NCBI RefSeq assembly: GCF_037975245.1
Contig: NC_092573.1
Coordinates: 7,242,501 to 7,306,500, forward strand
Source: Apostichopus japonicus
Lineage: Eukaryota > Echinodermata > Holothuroidea > Aspidochirotida > Stichopodidae
Length of the DNA stretch: 64,000 nucleotides
Direction of reading: 5' to 3'
Shown here: positions 1-12,471 of the stretch, in pieces
How positions within the stretch are numbered: position 1 is the stretch's first letter
Layout: each line of letters opens with the position of its first letter
Program-made: the position numbers and the translations under genes
The notes under the pieces: generated by a model
Seen by the model: only the letters and a program-made list of their open reading frames with translations
The model's database searches: none
What the model was told of the DNA's origin: nothing

Positions 1-414
1 TAGGTTCATGCCACGAGTTGCTGTGTCTAATGTCATGTTTACATTACGGATCAGACTCCTGTTGTGTTCAGTATGAAAACAAGATAAATGGGAGTTTGTT
101 TACTAAAAGAAAAGGCGCGCATAAGTCGTGTGATGGGTGTCTAATCATGTGATGGGTAACTACTGTGTCAATTTACATATGTAACAAACGGAAGCTAAAG
201 GTCACCACTGATCTCGTTTAAACCCCAACCTTGGTTTGCATTACACTGAGCACAGGGTTTAATCTTCCCTCTATCCCAGTCTAATCCTTATCTGTGTTTA
301 CAAGTACACATCAGACCCACTGCACTTTCTCTAATGTATGTATGCTTATACTCATTAAATGTATATACAACCAACAATGAAGATTCTAATGTATATGTAT
401 GTATGTATATGTGA
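1..414. other. Non-coding AT-rich stretch
   Basis: No gene or recognisable repeat is seen. The end nearest the following SINE is rich in TATG/TATA simple sequence, a common landing context for SINE tails. Confidence 0.5.
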
Positions 415-642
415 TTTTCCCGCAAGCAGGAACTCGCGAAAGAAGCCATGAAGGCTTATAGACTCGCAAGCTGACCGAAGCCAATCTCTCGGCACACATC
501 CATTTAACGTCCATGTCGGGAAGTTGTTATTGAACAACACCCTTGCCAGACGACACACCTTGCTGTCGGCGGGGAATCGAACCGGGGATCTCATGACTGG
601 GAGACGCCGGCGTTAACCACTAGGCTATACACTCCGCCTGTT
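415..642 (-). mobile_element. tRNA-derived SINE, family A, copy 1
   Basis: Read on the minus strand, the unit starts with a tRNA-like head: an A-box-like TAGCCTAGTGGTTAACGC and a B box GGTTCGATTCC, the internal RNA polymerase III promoter elements. A non-tRNA body follows and ends in GCGAGTTCCTGCTTGCGGG. The same body recurs at 27283-27465 (same strand) and 47549-47747 (opposite strand), so this is a dispersed family. This copy has the most complete head. The pol III origin is known for such heads; that this family is SINE-like is inferred from boxes plus dispersion. I did not find clear target-site duplications. Confidence 0.75.
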
Positions 643-2306
643 ATGAAAGTTATGAAAGTGGTTTAGACTACAGAACGCAAAGCTCGAGAGATATTCACCA
701 GAGATAGTTAATGCATAATCATTATACTAAGTACTTCACTACAACCCCCCCCCCCCCCCCTCCCTCACTAGACAAAATGTACCAATTTAAATGCTGATAT
801 ATTGTCTTCCAACAACAACGACTGCTCACACGGTTATATCAGACTGCAGTGTTTACCAATTAACTTGAAGCAACTCTCGACTGTACATACTCACTTTGTA
901 CACAAATTCTAAATCATAAGACTACAGTACTAATAACCAAATGGTTTCATCAATTTGGGTTTGTGAGCTCTTGAGACTAATTGTGGATTTTTCAATTAAC
1001 AAAGACTGTTAACAGTCCTAGTTTGTTTACTGTGCACTTCACATCAGATTCAACCACTGTCACAAGTTGATTAATCACCCAATTCTCTTTACAGAGAAAG
1101 AGAGAGAGAGACCATTAACCAGAAACTATAAAAGCAGAGACCTTCCTTTGAGGGGTGCAATCAATGCAGAACAGTCTACTAGCTTTACGTCGAAATTGTT
1201 TCAACCAAAGAAGAGAGTATAGGAGCAATAAACAAAATCATTAAAACCCAAGATTGGGTTTAGCAAGTTGGAATTATGTTTGGTTCAAGTCAAATAACAT
1301 TAAAGGTGAACAATCATACTACAGATGATCTTGGGTATTTGAAAGTTAATGAAGTTGGGATTTAATGAGCATTTTACATTGAAACATGTCCCCACACTAA
1401 CATAGAATCTACTAATATCCCCCCCCCCCAACCCCTTTAAAATTGTGATCTTGTATGGGCAAGGAAACATAAGTAGAGAGAAGACAACCGCAGAGAAAAG
1501 TCTCACTAAAACCATGAAATAATTTGATATTGCAACATCTCTTTCTTTCGAATGTTCACCATACTTTTACCTACTTTCCCATTGACAACACTAGGTGCCA
1601 CAACAACAATGACTCATTTTTCTTCCCCTATAGCTCAAATGGAAGCATCCATTATAATTGCTTACTTTTTTAAACAAATTGGCATCATTACCCACTGAAT
1701 TATTAAAATGGAATATCAAAGTGGCCATTTGTTTCTCCTCACTGCATGCATGCATTTAACTTTGATGTTTCATTGCAGTTGAATTCCTTTTTTCTACTGG
1801 TGCATTGACATCACTATGGTTTAGTATGACATCAATCTTAAGTAGTAAATTAGTCATGTAAAGCTTCTCGGTACTAGCGTAGGTATATTGCAAGCAGATT
1901 CTTATCTATGGCTTGCCATTAATCAATGTTAGCCTTAATACAAACAGTTTTCTAATCCAAAAGGATCTAAAGGAAAGGAAAAGGAAGCCTTTGAAAACAA
2001 ACATTGAACAGAGACTTAGGTAAAAGATAGCCCTCCGTAGCAAGCAGATAATAATAAGAAGCGTAATCAACTTCTACCACTACTGCCCATCTCTACCAAC
2101 GTTTGACTGCATTAGCCATCTAATGACAGTCTGTCAATGTTTGGTTGCACAATGTACTGAAACTCATTGGCTATGGTTGCCTAAACAATTACAAGGTTCT
2201 CTCTCTGTAGGAACATGATTACCTTATGAGGCTGTCATAGAGAAATAAAGTATGGAAGGATACTAAATGGCTTAATATAATTCATCCCTATCATTCTCAT
2301 CACATC
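643..2306. other. Non-coding stretch with simple repeats
   Basis: No gene is seen. It contains a run of 16 C at 745-760, a second C run near 1420-1429 and a short GA repeat near 1096-1110. Confidence 0.5.
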
Positions 2307-2460
2307 CCTCCAAGCACCCATCACACTCTTCTATGCAAGCACCCATGACATTCCTCCAAGCAAGCACCCATGATACTCCTCCAAGCATCCATCACACTCC
2401 TCCAAGCACCCGCTTCACACTCCTCCAAGCACCCACTTCACACTCCTCCAAGCACCAACA
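2307..2460. repeat. Minisatellite, CTCCAAGCACCCA-type unit
   Basis: A degenerate unit of about 20-23 bp (CTCCAAGCACCCATCACACT and variants) is repeated about seven times. The 65- and 88-codon open frames across it are by-products of the repeat and are not genes. Confidence 0.8.
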
Positions 2461-2732
2461 ATATATTCCTTCAAAGCACTCATCCCTCCTCTCCTACCTG
2501 CACCCGAAATCACTCCACCCCTCTCAGCTGCAATTACACCTCAACCTTCCCATTGTGGTCAAAATAGGTACATTGTTAATCATGCATGGCCCATACTGAA
2601 TTACCCTGACCTATCTACCTCCTTTTACTTTTAAACAAACAAACAAACACAGGCTTTACATGTTGAATGGTTTGCCAAGTTAGTATGTAATAACAAATGA
2701 AAGATAAAAGCAGAGTGGTTGAAGCTAGGTGC

Positions 2733-3107
2733 CTAAAAGGCATTGAAGACTCGCCCCAAACGGCGTGCTGCCTCTGAAAAAAAAAGTGAACTTTTCGTTG
2801 CTTGCAAGTGAAGTTTTCTTCTTGTTGCTACAAAATGCTACAAAATGATCTGGACCTGAGATCAGGGAGTTCCGTAACAACTCCCTGCTGAGATGTCCAT
2901 AGCTGCTATGTACACTGTGTTGCGGGTATTGACCGTAGATGCATGTATTGACTGTACACTAGTGTTTAATTACCGACGGTAGTAAGCTGTGTGTGTATTT
3001 TCTGGGATCGATGGTGGTGTCTAACACTTCTGTTACACCTCATTCGAAACTAGGTCAGATTACCGGCATCAGACGTTTCTTTGTGCGCAAGTCTTCACAC
3101 CCTTTAA
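2733..3107 (+). mobile_element. TTAA-flanked MITE, family 1, copy 1
   Basis: A 375 bp element bounded by imperfect terminal inverted repeats: AGGCATTGAAGACTCGC at the left and, read from the right end, AGGGTGTGAAGACTTGCGC. The right border has TTAA; the left is degraded to TAAA. Near-identical copies lie at 15489-15857 and 34248-34624 (inverted). TTAA target duplication is typical of piggyBac and Kolobok DNA transposons, but the superfamily is not decided here. It has no coding capacity. A 25 bp palindrome (2863-2887) sits inside. Confidence 0.8.
2863..2887. mobile_element. Palindromic micro-insertion inside MITE copy 1
   Basis: A 25 bp unit, arms CAGGGAGTT and AACTCCCTG around a 7 bp loop, directly bordered on both sides by CTGAGAT (2856-2862 and 2888-2894). 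The homologous MITE at 15489-15857 has a single copy of that border sequence and no palindrome, so it resembles an empty site. Insertion with 7 bp target duplication is the simplest reading; precise loss in the other copy is the alternative. Confidence 0.6.
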
Positions 3108-3245
3108 ATTCAAATATCATGCGTGGCAGCATTCAATGAAATATATTTGCCACCACAATGTTGGTAAAGTGGAGACACCCTTTAAATTCAAATATCATGC
3201 GTGGCAGCATTCAATGAAATATATGCCACCACAATGTTGGTAAGG
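3098..3245. repeat. Tandem duplication, period about 75 bp
   Basis: Two adjacent, nearly identical copies begin ACACCCTTTAAATTCAAATA. The unit includes the last bases of the preceding MITE, so the duplication happened after that insertion. Confidence 0.85.
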
Positions 3246-5776
3246 TGGAGACACACTGTACATTAATAACTTTTCAAAAAAGTACAAGAGCATCATGACT
3301 GATCCAAAACTAGGCCAGTGTGTAAAGCATATACCAAGCATATAAAAGAAATGCCATCAGCACACAAAAGACATCTGCCACTTTAAAGTGAATGCACATG
3401 TACTGCTGTACAGCTTAATAGAACTGGTTAAAGTCATTTACTTTACTGTGTAAATCAAGATAGAAAACACAGCAATTGCAAGTGGTTTTCAGTTCACACA
3501 TTAGTTGGTGAACAAACCATGACTTTCAACATAGTATGACGGATTGATATTGCACTCTGTTGGATTGTATACTCATCATGTCTCATATGTCACATGTCTC
3601 ATGTCTCATGTCACATACCTCGTGTCACATGTCTCACATTAGGTCTCACATCATGTCTCAAGTATTATAAGTCACATTTATCATTTTCTATATAATTGCT
3701 AAATATCAGTTCTACCCCCTAAAATAAGCTAGAAAGTCAAATATTGCAGGTTCCTTTTAATACTTTCCTCAATCATTTCCCTATACCCACACTCAAGCAT
3801 TTTCTCTGAGCATTCAAACATCTGATTGTCTAATATAAACCCTCCTGAATTTACATAAATCACTTGGATGATAACAACTAATGACATCCATGCAAGAGGG
3901 TATGTTCTGGAAAACCTCTGGCAATATTCAGAAAGCTCAAATAGGAAGCTTTGCTGATAGCCATCTATTCATCCATGGAACTAATTCAACTTGGAAGATG
4001 GATGCAATTGTTACCGAAAGACAGGTAAACTACAGACATTCTATCACCAACACGTAACCTTGCTTTCAAGCAGAATGAATCCAGGCTTGAAAACAGTTTA
4101 CATCTATTTTTCTATATCATCGCCTTGTTTTGCTGAAATATAGCAGTTCAGAGGTATCTTATTAATATACATCCATTATTGCCCTTTCTCTCATAGCCTT
4201 TTTTGTTCTGAAGTCCGCACACGAGACCTGCAACTCTTGATTTTATAATAATAAGTCAGAAGACTTTGTACTGTAGTCACTCCAGATATGTAGAGATATA
4301 TATGCACAAGTATGCAACATGCACCAATGTATGCTAGCTATTTCCATACATATTTCACATAGGAATAACACACATTAATATATGAACCAATACATGAACA
4401 CAATTGACATTTGTGAGCACTATAAATAATGATGAACATATGAAGTCTGACAAAGAGCTTTTAAACATAAATTCCCAGAGGAATAGATAGCTTACGAAAT
4501 CTACTTTGGATTCCTTCATTTACCTGATCACATTAACTATAAAGGAGAAAAGAGTCTTGCACAAAAATATTAATCGTAACGATTTTAATTAAAGTACTAA
4601 TAATTATGATGATATGCTGTTTCAATGCAGTACCTACTCAACAGTCTTCAATATCAACATCACAATATTGATTATTTCATATCATAAAATGAGGAAAATA
4701 ACCAGTATATTGAGAGAAATATTTCTTAACATTGTATGCGATCTGGGAACAACCAGTTGTTTTATTTGAACACCATTATTATTTATCAATCTATGTTCAA
4801 TCAACCGTAATAAATTTCATAATTTCCTTTCTGCATATGATTTCATTAATAAATTCAGTAAACATTCAGTAAATATTTAGGAAAATTTATAAGAAGAACA
4901 TTTCACTTCGTGTCACATTTAGTAATGACACTAATTCAAAAGGTTGATTTATCAGGCAAAAGTAACCATTATTTCTAGCGACAAAGCTGTCTTGAGAGGC
5001 AGACTTAAATTACCGTGTTATCCAGGATAAAGCTTACATACAGTATAATGTAATTAATGACAATCACATTCACCTTTCGATTGCAAAACAACAAGTCATT
5101 TGTTGCAACAGATTGATAACAGACCCTGAGTCATATCATACCTGTTTCCAACTTTTATCAACAACCATGTTCAGCTTGAGATCATAGCAAACTATGCAAT
5201 TCTCTTTAAGCCTTCAAAACTTTAATTTAATTTGAATTGCAAACCAGGCTAATGTGTCACATGTGGCATGTTTTGTACACATGAATGTCACCGAGTGAGA
5301 ATCATCACCATAAGGAAGAAGACCGGAATTAATTTTTGTGCTTGATACAGCTTATAAGCAATACGGATGATTCGATTTGGCTTTGTTTATGGAGACGTCT
5401 TGTTATGACACCTGCAGAGATGTTGCCTCCTGATTAAACAGACCGTCACAACAGAACAACGAATACATATCATCAAATGTTCAAGTACCATCTGTCAAAA
5501 TAAACTAAAATCGTTGCAGTTGATGCAGCACATTGCAATAAAAAATTTGGCCTAAATTGACATGCAACATTTGGCTTTCAAAAGCCAGATTTCTTTAGGT
5601 GGCACCATTCTTAATAAAAAAAAGCTTGATATAGAGTGGTATGCTACAAAAACATGGTTTTTAATTTTCACTTTACTTTTAATGGTTTGTAGATAAACAA
5701 GGTGTGCTGATTACCCCCCCCCACCCCACCCTCCCATCCTTGGTGACCATACAAATCCCTCAAACACCTACAGACT
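3246..5776. other. Non-coding stretch
   Basis: No gene is seen. A short degenerate array built on CATGTCTCA/CACATGTCT occupies roughly 3576-3662. The rest is AT-rich without long frames or recognisable elements. Confidence 0.5.
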
Positions 5777-6404
5777 TTAAAGCAGCATTTTGCGTCATTT
5801 TCTATGATTTTTCTCAACCTCACTGATTCCACTTTGCCATAACGACCTATAAACGACCCTAGCTAATCTATTTATATTTTACTTCAAATGGTGGCATAAA
5901 AGTCGAAAAATTTGCAACTTTCAACTTTGTTGTTCTCCAAGATATTTTCCGTTGGGAACCCAATAAACCTCGCCCATAATATGAATATTTAAACACTACG
6001 AACGTCATTGACAGATACGTAATATAACACCACGCTTGATTTGTGTACAGTCTATATGGCAGTTGTACCAGGGAGTTGCATAACAACTCCCTGGTACAAC
6101 CAACGCGAAGTCTTGAATCTATTTTTAGCAACGGCTCATAACTAAACCTGCATCTCTGATTGGTTGAATTCAAACTAGTGGGTTTGGCGGAATTGTATGC
6201 GATTAATTTTAACTGTGAAATTTGTCGAGGACACTCTTCTCATTTATCGACATAAATCGTTAATTACTCGCTAATTAACGCTCTTGGCAGGGTGAAACTT
6301 GGATGGTATCTTAGATTGCTGTTTTATGATTGATACATGTAAAAAAATCGATGCACATGTTAAAAAAGTGGAAAAAAGCGACCCAACGCAAAATGCTGCT
6401 TTAA
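5777..6404. mobile_element. TTAA-flanked MITE, family 2
   Basis: A 628 bp unit with TTAA at both ends (5777-5780, 6401-6404). Inverted termini follow directly: AGCAGCATTTTGCGTC at the left and its complement GACCCAACGCAAAATGCTGCT at the right with small differences. It is non-coding; the 101-codon minus-strand frame inside has no recognisable domain. A 39 bp perfect-arm palindrome lies in its centre at 6062-6100. Superfamily is piggyBac- or Kolobok-like by the TTAA rule, not proven. Confidence 0.75.
6062..6100. repeat. Palindromic micro-element with extended arms
   Basis: Perfect 17 bp arms, GTTGTACCAGGGAGTTG and its exact complement, enclose a 5 bp loop. The core (6069-6093) is the same CAGGGAGTT...AACTCCCTG unit found at 2863, 32424 and 34460. 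The flanks here are complementary rather than directly repeated, so no target duplication can be shown. Confidence 0.7.
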
Positions 6405-7199
6405 GATGCAAGTATTGCCTTTCAATATTATTCAACCCATGTTCTAATACAGTGTCATTCTACCAGTTTATCTCATATTTTTCATTTTATTTTTCATTTA
6501 TCAACACCAGCATAAATAGCAAATATTTATCGAAAGGAGTTCAAAGACCTGTCAAATATCAAACATAATGTGATAAATAGATATATATTTTAGTATTTAG
6601 TAAGAAACTTAACAGGTTAACACATAAAATGAATAAACAATGACTAAACTTATATTAAAGGTTCTATATAACCAGACTGGATGAATATATTGCAGCAGGA
6701 TAAATGAGAGAATTCCTGCTCAGTTGAATTCTGAATTTCGGCAAGATATACAGATTTCTGAGGTATTTTCTCCTGGATTTTAACAAAAAAACCTACCTGT
6801 AAGTGGGACATGCAATGGGTGGGTTTTTGTCATTCCTAAATTTGTCTGTCATTCTGACAAATTCACTCCTAGCAGCTGCATTCACAAGGATTTCTCAAAG
6901 ATTTTCTTTCACACTTGTGTTAAAATATGATTCAATATAAACTAAACTAGAACAGTATGATACACTTTGCTTAATATCTTCAATATATGACAATTAAACA
7001 TCATATGCACATACATCTAGTCTATAGTCAAACATTATCCTAATCATCTTAAGCATCTATCCCTCAAGAGAATCACTGAATTGTTTTATAATTTAGAACC
7101 TGATACACTGCTTTTAAGGGAAAATTATATCAAGAAAGCTACTAATACAAGTATAACAAACAGAAACAATAGATTATCCAACAAAATGTTTCTAAAGAA
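6405..7199. other. Non-coding stretch
   Basis: AT-rich, no gene or repeat recognised. Confidence 0.45.
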
Positions 7200-7420
7200 G
7201 GATAAAGCCATCAGGTGGTTTGAACTGAACTAAAAGAGAACTTAAGCTTATCCCTTAGCACCGATTGTCTCACTTGGATGACTCACAAATGTTTTTAATG
7301 GAGGATAAAGCCATCAGGTGGCCTGAACTCAACTAAAAGAGAACTTTTAGAAGCTTTTTTTGATACATGCAATCCCTTAGCACAGATTGTCTCAACTGAA
7401 TGACTCACAAATGTTCAATG
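7200..7420. repeat. Tandem duplication, period about 103 bp
   Basis: Two diverged copies start GGATAAAGCCATCAGGTGG (7200 and 7303) and end with GACTCACAAATGTT. The second copy carries a short extra segment. Confidence 0.8.
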
Positions 7421-8940
7421 AAATTTTATTCAAAGAAGTCTCTTGTTTTCAATACGACTTTGTGATACAGTTATTAATTTTGACTTTTGTCCATTCTTAT
7501 CTGCTTGTTATGCTGTAATGTTGGGTACACTTCACAATGGCTACTGTTAGTCTCTGTTCATAATTGCAGCTCAAACCACCTTTTCATCTATACAGTATAG
7601 TACTGTACAACACACAGTTATATACATACTTATATAGGAAGTTGGCATAGATGTGGATATATATAGTCTTCATTCCACTCAATTCTATCAGCCAAAAGAC
7701 AAATTAGTTGAGAGCTCACTGTTTTATGGCATTTCATATTTTTATATTATTTTTTGTTCTTCTTTTTCAGATTGTGAAAGAAACCAAGATTCAAACAATA
7801 AGATACCTCTCAGGATGAAGTGGAGGTGGAAGTACTGGTCACACTAGCACTAGTACTGTACATGTATGTCAAGGTGACCAGTTTTAAGAGGCAACCGCTT
7901 GCTAGTCTCATTAGATGGGAAAGATTGCCTAAAGCTAGGGCAGACAGGTTCGAGAGAAGCTCCCTAGATTCCTACAAGTGTCTATCATGCAACACTAATT
8001 CAGTATATATCAGCATGTACATTATAATAACATTCTTTGGAAATGCCAGACAGTTTGCACTTTGCAACCTTGTAGTTTGGGATTACCCCTTTGGCTAGTT
8101 GACACAAAATTAATTCATCACTTTCATGTGACTGGATCCTGCTTCCTTTACTTCTTTTAAACTTGAACGAAAAAACAAATGCCAATTCAGACGAAAATTT
8201 GAAGATGTAGCTGCTAGATGAAAGGGTGATTTGTTAGAAGCTTGAAAGAATTTAACTTGTCTGTAAACTCCAACTTTATTATTGAAAATTAAAGATGAAT
8301 TCCTTTGACAAATGTTATTCCAATGACTGTCTTGTCTGGTGAGGCACTTTATTAAAGCAACCAAGACTGTCAGGTTAGTATAAAAATATAAATTTTAATA
8401 CCTAAAATTCAACAATGAAGAGATATCGGGGAATAAATAAGTTTTCATCGCAATGAATGCTGTCTACTTTAGGCTTAAGGCATAGCTCAGGAGGATTGAT
8501 TCTCTAAATGCCAAGAGGTTCAGGTATACTGCTTACAAAGGGAGATATTTTTTATTTTTCCATGATAAAATTCTCCGCTACCTCCAAATTTAATTTGCAA
8601 AAAAACCAACTGAAAATTGATCAATTGCTAGCTGGTTCCTTGAAAATTCATTTGCCTCTGGCAAGATTCCCAAAGAAAAGGAAATTGAATGACAATGAAG
8701 AAATTTTTCTCTTTTGTATCATGAATAATTTTGTTTTGTACTTTTAACTTTGATAACATCATCCTGCCCTGGCAAATGACTCCAGTGATGAGAGCTCCAT
8801 GAATGCTCTGTAAAATGAGAGAGTATCTATATATAGTTGTAAAAACCTGCCTTTTGGCTGTTTGCAATGTTGATGCTTTATAATGAAGTGTAAACCACAT
8901 CCACATTACAAAACCATTATTGACCACATATTTTCCATAA
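7421..8940. other. Non-coding stretch
   Basis: Overlapping short frames of 61-115 codons on both strands lack recognisable domains or splice context. I see no supported gene. Confidence 0.45.
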
Positions 8941-9429
8941 AGTTTTGCTGTTTGTGACTTGCTAAATTCATTCAAATGCCTAACAGTCCAAAATATTACC
9001 AGTTAATGTATTAAGTAAACACATCCACCTTGAGCTTTTATCCACCGGTGTGTCTTTACCAATGCTGGAGGTAAAACTTCTAGTAAGGACTATAGAATTT
9101 AAATACAGAATACAAATACCCCATATTTGTTATCTTTCACATTGTAAAGAATGACCAGATAAATGTCAATATGTATTTTATTATCAAGAAGTATTTTATT
9201 ATCAAGAAGTTTGCTGTTTGTGACTTAATTGCTCAATTCATTCAAATGCCTAACAGTCCAAAATATTACCAGTTAATGTATTAAGTAAACACGTCCACCT
9301 TGAGCTTTTATCCACCGGTGTGTCTTTACCAATGCTTGAGGTAAAACGTCTATAGGATTTAAATACAGAATGTAAATACCCCATTTTTGTTATCTTTCAC
9401 ATTGTAAAGAATGACCAGATAAATGTCAT
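8941..9429. repeat. Tandem duplication, period about 267 bp
   Basis: Copy 1 at 8941-9168 and copy 2 at 9208-9429 share a long, nearly identical block including TCCACCGGTGTGTCTTTACC. They are separated by a short duplicated TATTTTATTATCAAGAAG motif. Confidence 0.85.
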
Positions 9430-10285
9430 ATGTGATTAGTCCTCCAAAAATAATACCACCAAGTAGATTAATAATGAAAGCTATCAATAATGATACCTGT
9501 TGAAATGGTACGCCGTACCACAGCAGTTTGCGGTTTAAATTAATTAATATACACAAAACACTTCTTGAAGAAACCTTCACCAAGTAGTTTTGTTTACACA
9601 TGTATACGTTTATATGTCAGTTTGTACTTCTGGATATACAGTATACACAAACAGTTCACACAAACATAATACTTGCATACTCCCATTTTCATTTAAATGT
9701 CCAATATTATTAAAAGACAATGAAACTAACAGACAACCAGACAGACTAACAGATCCAGTACAGTGGAACAAACAATTTTGTTTTCTTTAAATCATATCCA
9801 AAGGAGACCTGGCTTATTTCTATTCCCTAGCTTTTTTAATGGATTTTAATAACGTAATAAATGTAAACAGAATGAAAAATCTCAACGAAGAAGACTACAA
9901 GTTTCATCCTCTAAAAGTTAACATTGGCGTCTGGCAGAAGTCAAATTTCATGCGTGTATAACGTAGACACACTCTTATTTATCCCCTAAGGAAAAAATTG
10001 TCTCCAGTTTTCCTCAGAGATATAACTTGGGAATGATCAGGCAAGCATAAAGTGATATAGTTAACTGATCAATAGGCCTTGAGTTGTAGTAATGGCGCAC
10101 ACTGCATGTAGTAGTCCAACAGCGTCATTTCTGTCCATGGAAATATGAGTTTTAGGGCGCGATGAATAATTGTCATGAAGTCAATTTTAGAAAGGCAATG
10201 CAATTTAGGGTGAATCTTGTAATGCTGACAAGCAGATTTGTATCTGTTGGGAAATGTTTAATATATCATGGACTTGCTGAGTAGT
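9430..10285. other. Non-coding stretch
   Basis: No gene or repeat recognised. Confidence 0.45.
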
Positions 10286-10722
10286 GCAATATTGTTTGCA
10301 TAGCAAGACACGGCTACGTACCATCGGATTTACAGTAAAAAAAACTGTTGTTAAAATGGTGAGGCTGTACAGTGATAGTTGAGAGCCTTATACAGCAAAA
10401 GCATCGGTGATTTTAAAGTAAGAAAGTGGAACTGATCTAAACTAAGATACACAGTTTTTTATATATAATTTAAATGTTATATATAAAAAAATTAAAAAAT
10501 GCAATATTGTTTGCATAGCAAGACACAGCTAGGTACCATCGGGTTAACAGTAAAAAAAAAAAAAACAACTGTTGTTAAAATGGTGAGGCTGTACAGTGAT
10601 AGTTGAGAGCCTTATACAGCTAAAGCAACAGTGATTTTAAAGTAAGAAAGTGGAACTGATCTAAACTAAGATACACAGGTTTTTTTTATATAATTTAAAT
10701 GTTAAATATTAAAAAAATTATA
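10286..10722. repeat. Tandem duplication, period about 215 bp
   Basis: Two copies begin GCAATATTGTTTGCATAGCA (10286 and 10501). They differ mainly by substitutions and by the length of an A run. Confidence 0.9.
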
Positions 10723-11655
10723 AATTTCAGTAAGAGTGCAGCTTTACTGACTATAACACCAACAGCAACATTCGTCAATCCAAAGGTATATATTCTAAAG
10801 ACAAAAAAGAGTAATGAACTCTTTAGGTCTATAAAAGAAGCACAAATCAAATTTTGTTTAATGCAGGATCCTGTAGCCAATGTGACCTGACATATGAACA
10901 ATAATAATTAACTTGAGAACTGTTATATTAACACAATAAAACAGCTTAGAAGGAGACATTTATACCATGGTTACATCTAAATCAAGACTATGAAATACGT
11001 ACAAGTCTTGAACATCTTAGGATAGTTCACTTCCAAGTACTTGATTGGTACCTAACACATTTGACTGTTGTAATTAAATATACATGTGTTTGCAATATGC
11101 TGTAATTAATCACGGGAATTAACTATGAATTGTACATGATCAGACACTAATGTCCACGGACTTTTGCTTCAAAGTTCGAATGATTCGAATGATCAACGTG
11201 TAATGAACATGAACATCACTGTTATCCTAAATAAACCACATTGGCTCTTCAGACATCATCATGAGATCATTCCTCTCAATTTCTTGAGTACTGAATTGTC
11301 TTCAGTGGGCTCTTTTGTTGAACTGACAATGTGAAGATAGAAATAATTATTTTCTTGTAAACTGAAATTATTTTTCTCCTTTGCCTCCCCAGTAAAACCC
11401 TGCCTGTCTGTATGTGTGTCAGTCTGTGTCTGTGTGCATGCGTGTCTGTGTCTGTGTGTATATGATATACTTTTCATTCTTGTTAACAGATCAAACATAC
11501 TGTGCAACAATAGCGCACTTTTCTTAATTACAAAAGTTGTTGTTGTAACCTTTCATAGGATGAATATATGAATGTGTTTTTCACGGAAAGAGAGCCGTGT
11601 ATTATTGACAACACATGGATATCCAGTTGTACCTTTGGATATGAAATCATATACC
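10723..11655. other. Non-coding stretch
   Basis: No supported gene. A TGTGTC/TGTG-rich low-complexity segment lies at about 11404-11462 and generates a spurious minus-strand frame. Confidence 0.45.
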
Positions 11656-11930
11656 GGTGCTGTGGCAGAGTGGATACAGGCGGTTGCATTTGAGGCAATG
11701 CAATCAGGAGGTTCAGGGTTCGGATTCTCGACCGGGTCATAGTAAGGTGGGTTTTTCATCCAAGAGCAATCTATGGTTTTCCCATCTGAAATGACTTTCT
11801 AATTTGAAAAGCTTCCAAATTTGAGTTAAAATGTTGAATTGCAAGCCACTCAACGTTAAGTTGCAATCCATAAGCCCTTGCGGGTTTCTCCAACATTTGT
11901 GGACACTTAAGTGTCCTAAAAAATAACTGT
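11656..11930 (+). mobile_element. tRNA-derived SINE, family B
   Basis: The head resembles a leucine/serine-type tRNA: A-box-like GTGGCAGAGTGGATA, then a degraded B box GGTTCGGATTCTCG. An unrelated body follows, with GGGTTTTTCATCC and CCTTGCGGGTTTCTCCAAC. The body differs from family A. Only one copy is seen in the window, so mobility rests on the tRNA head plus non-tRNA tail. The 3' border is approximate. Confidence 0.6.
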
Positions 11931-12471
11931 TGGAACCTGGAAGGTCTGCATTTGGCTACTTTAAATTTGTTTTATAGTGACACCAGAGCCTTTCAGAGCA
12001 CTTATGATAGAAATCAAATCCATATTACATGATTATTTGCCATTTGGTAAACATGGTACGTGTAAACGAAAGTTCAATCATTGTAACTGCTGAGGTGGTT
12101 AGACTAAAGGACGGGCACTAGAAATGGCTTGATCTAAGAACAGCTACAGTGGAGTTAAAGGGGATTTTTTGCACATTATATTTCACAACGAAGATGGTGA
12201 GAGAAAAAAACTTTAAGACAATTTGCTGCATGATAACGCATTGTCAGTAAAAACTGTTAGCAAACTACTTATCTACTGCAAGAATCCTGTGTAAGTTAAT
12301 ATGTAAAAGTTAGAGGGCTTGCCGTTTCAATCCTAGCAGAAGTTTCTTCAGAGGCTAACTGAAAGGCAGTTACTTTATATCAATCAATGTGTCTATATGT
12401 AAGTTTTTTATTTCTTACTTACTACTTGAATTGAAGTCGAACACTGAAAAGCCTGGCTTAATATGCAGGAG

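Noticed and set aside
2307-3665. CRISPR-like regular repeats (CTCCAAGCACCCA and CATGTCTCA arrays)
   Set aside because: Units are contiguous and degenerate, without unique spacers; these are eukaryotic minisatellites.
8628-8975. 115-codon minus-strand frame
   Set aside because: AT-rich, no domain, and its end overlaps a tandem duplication.
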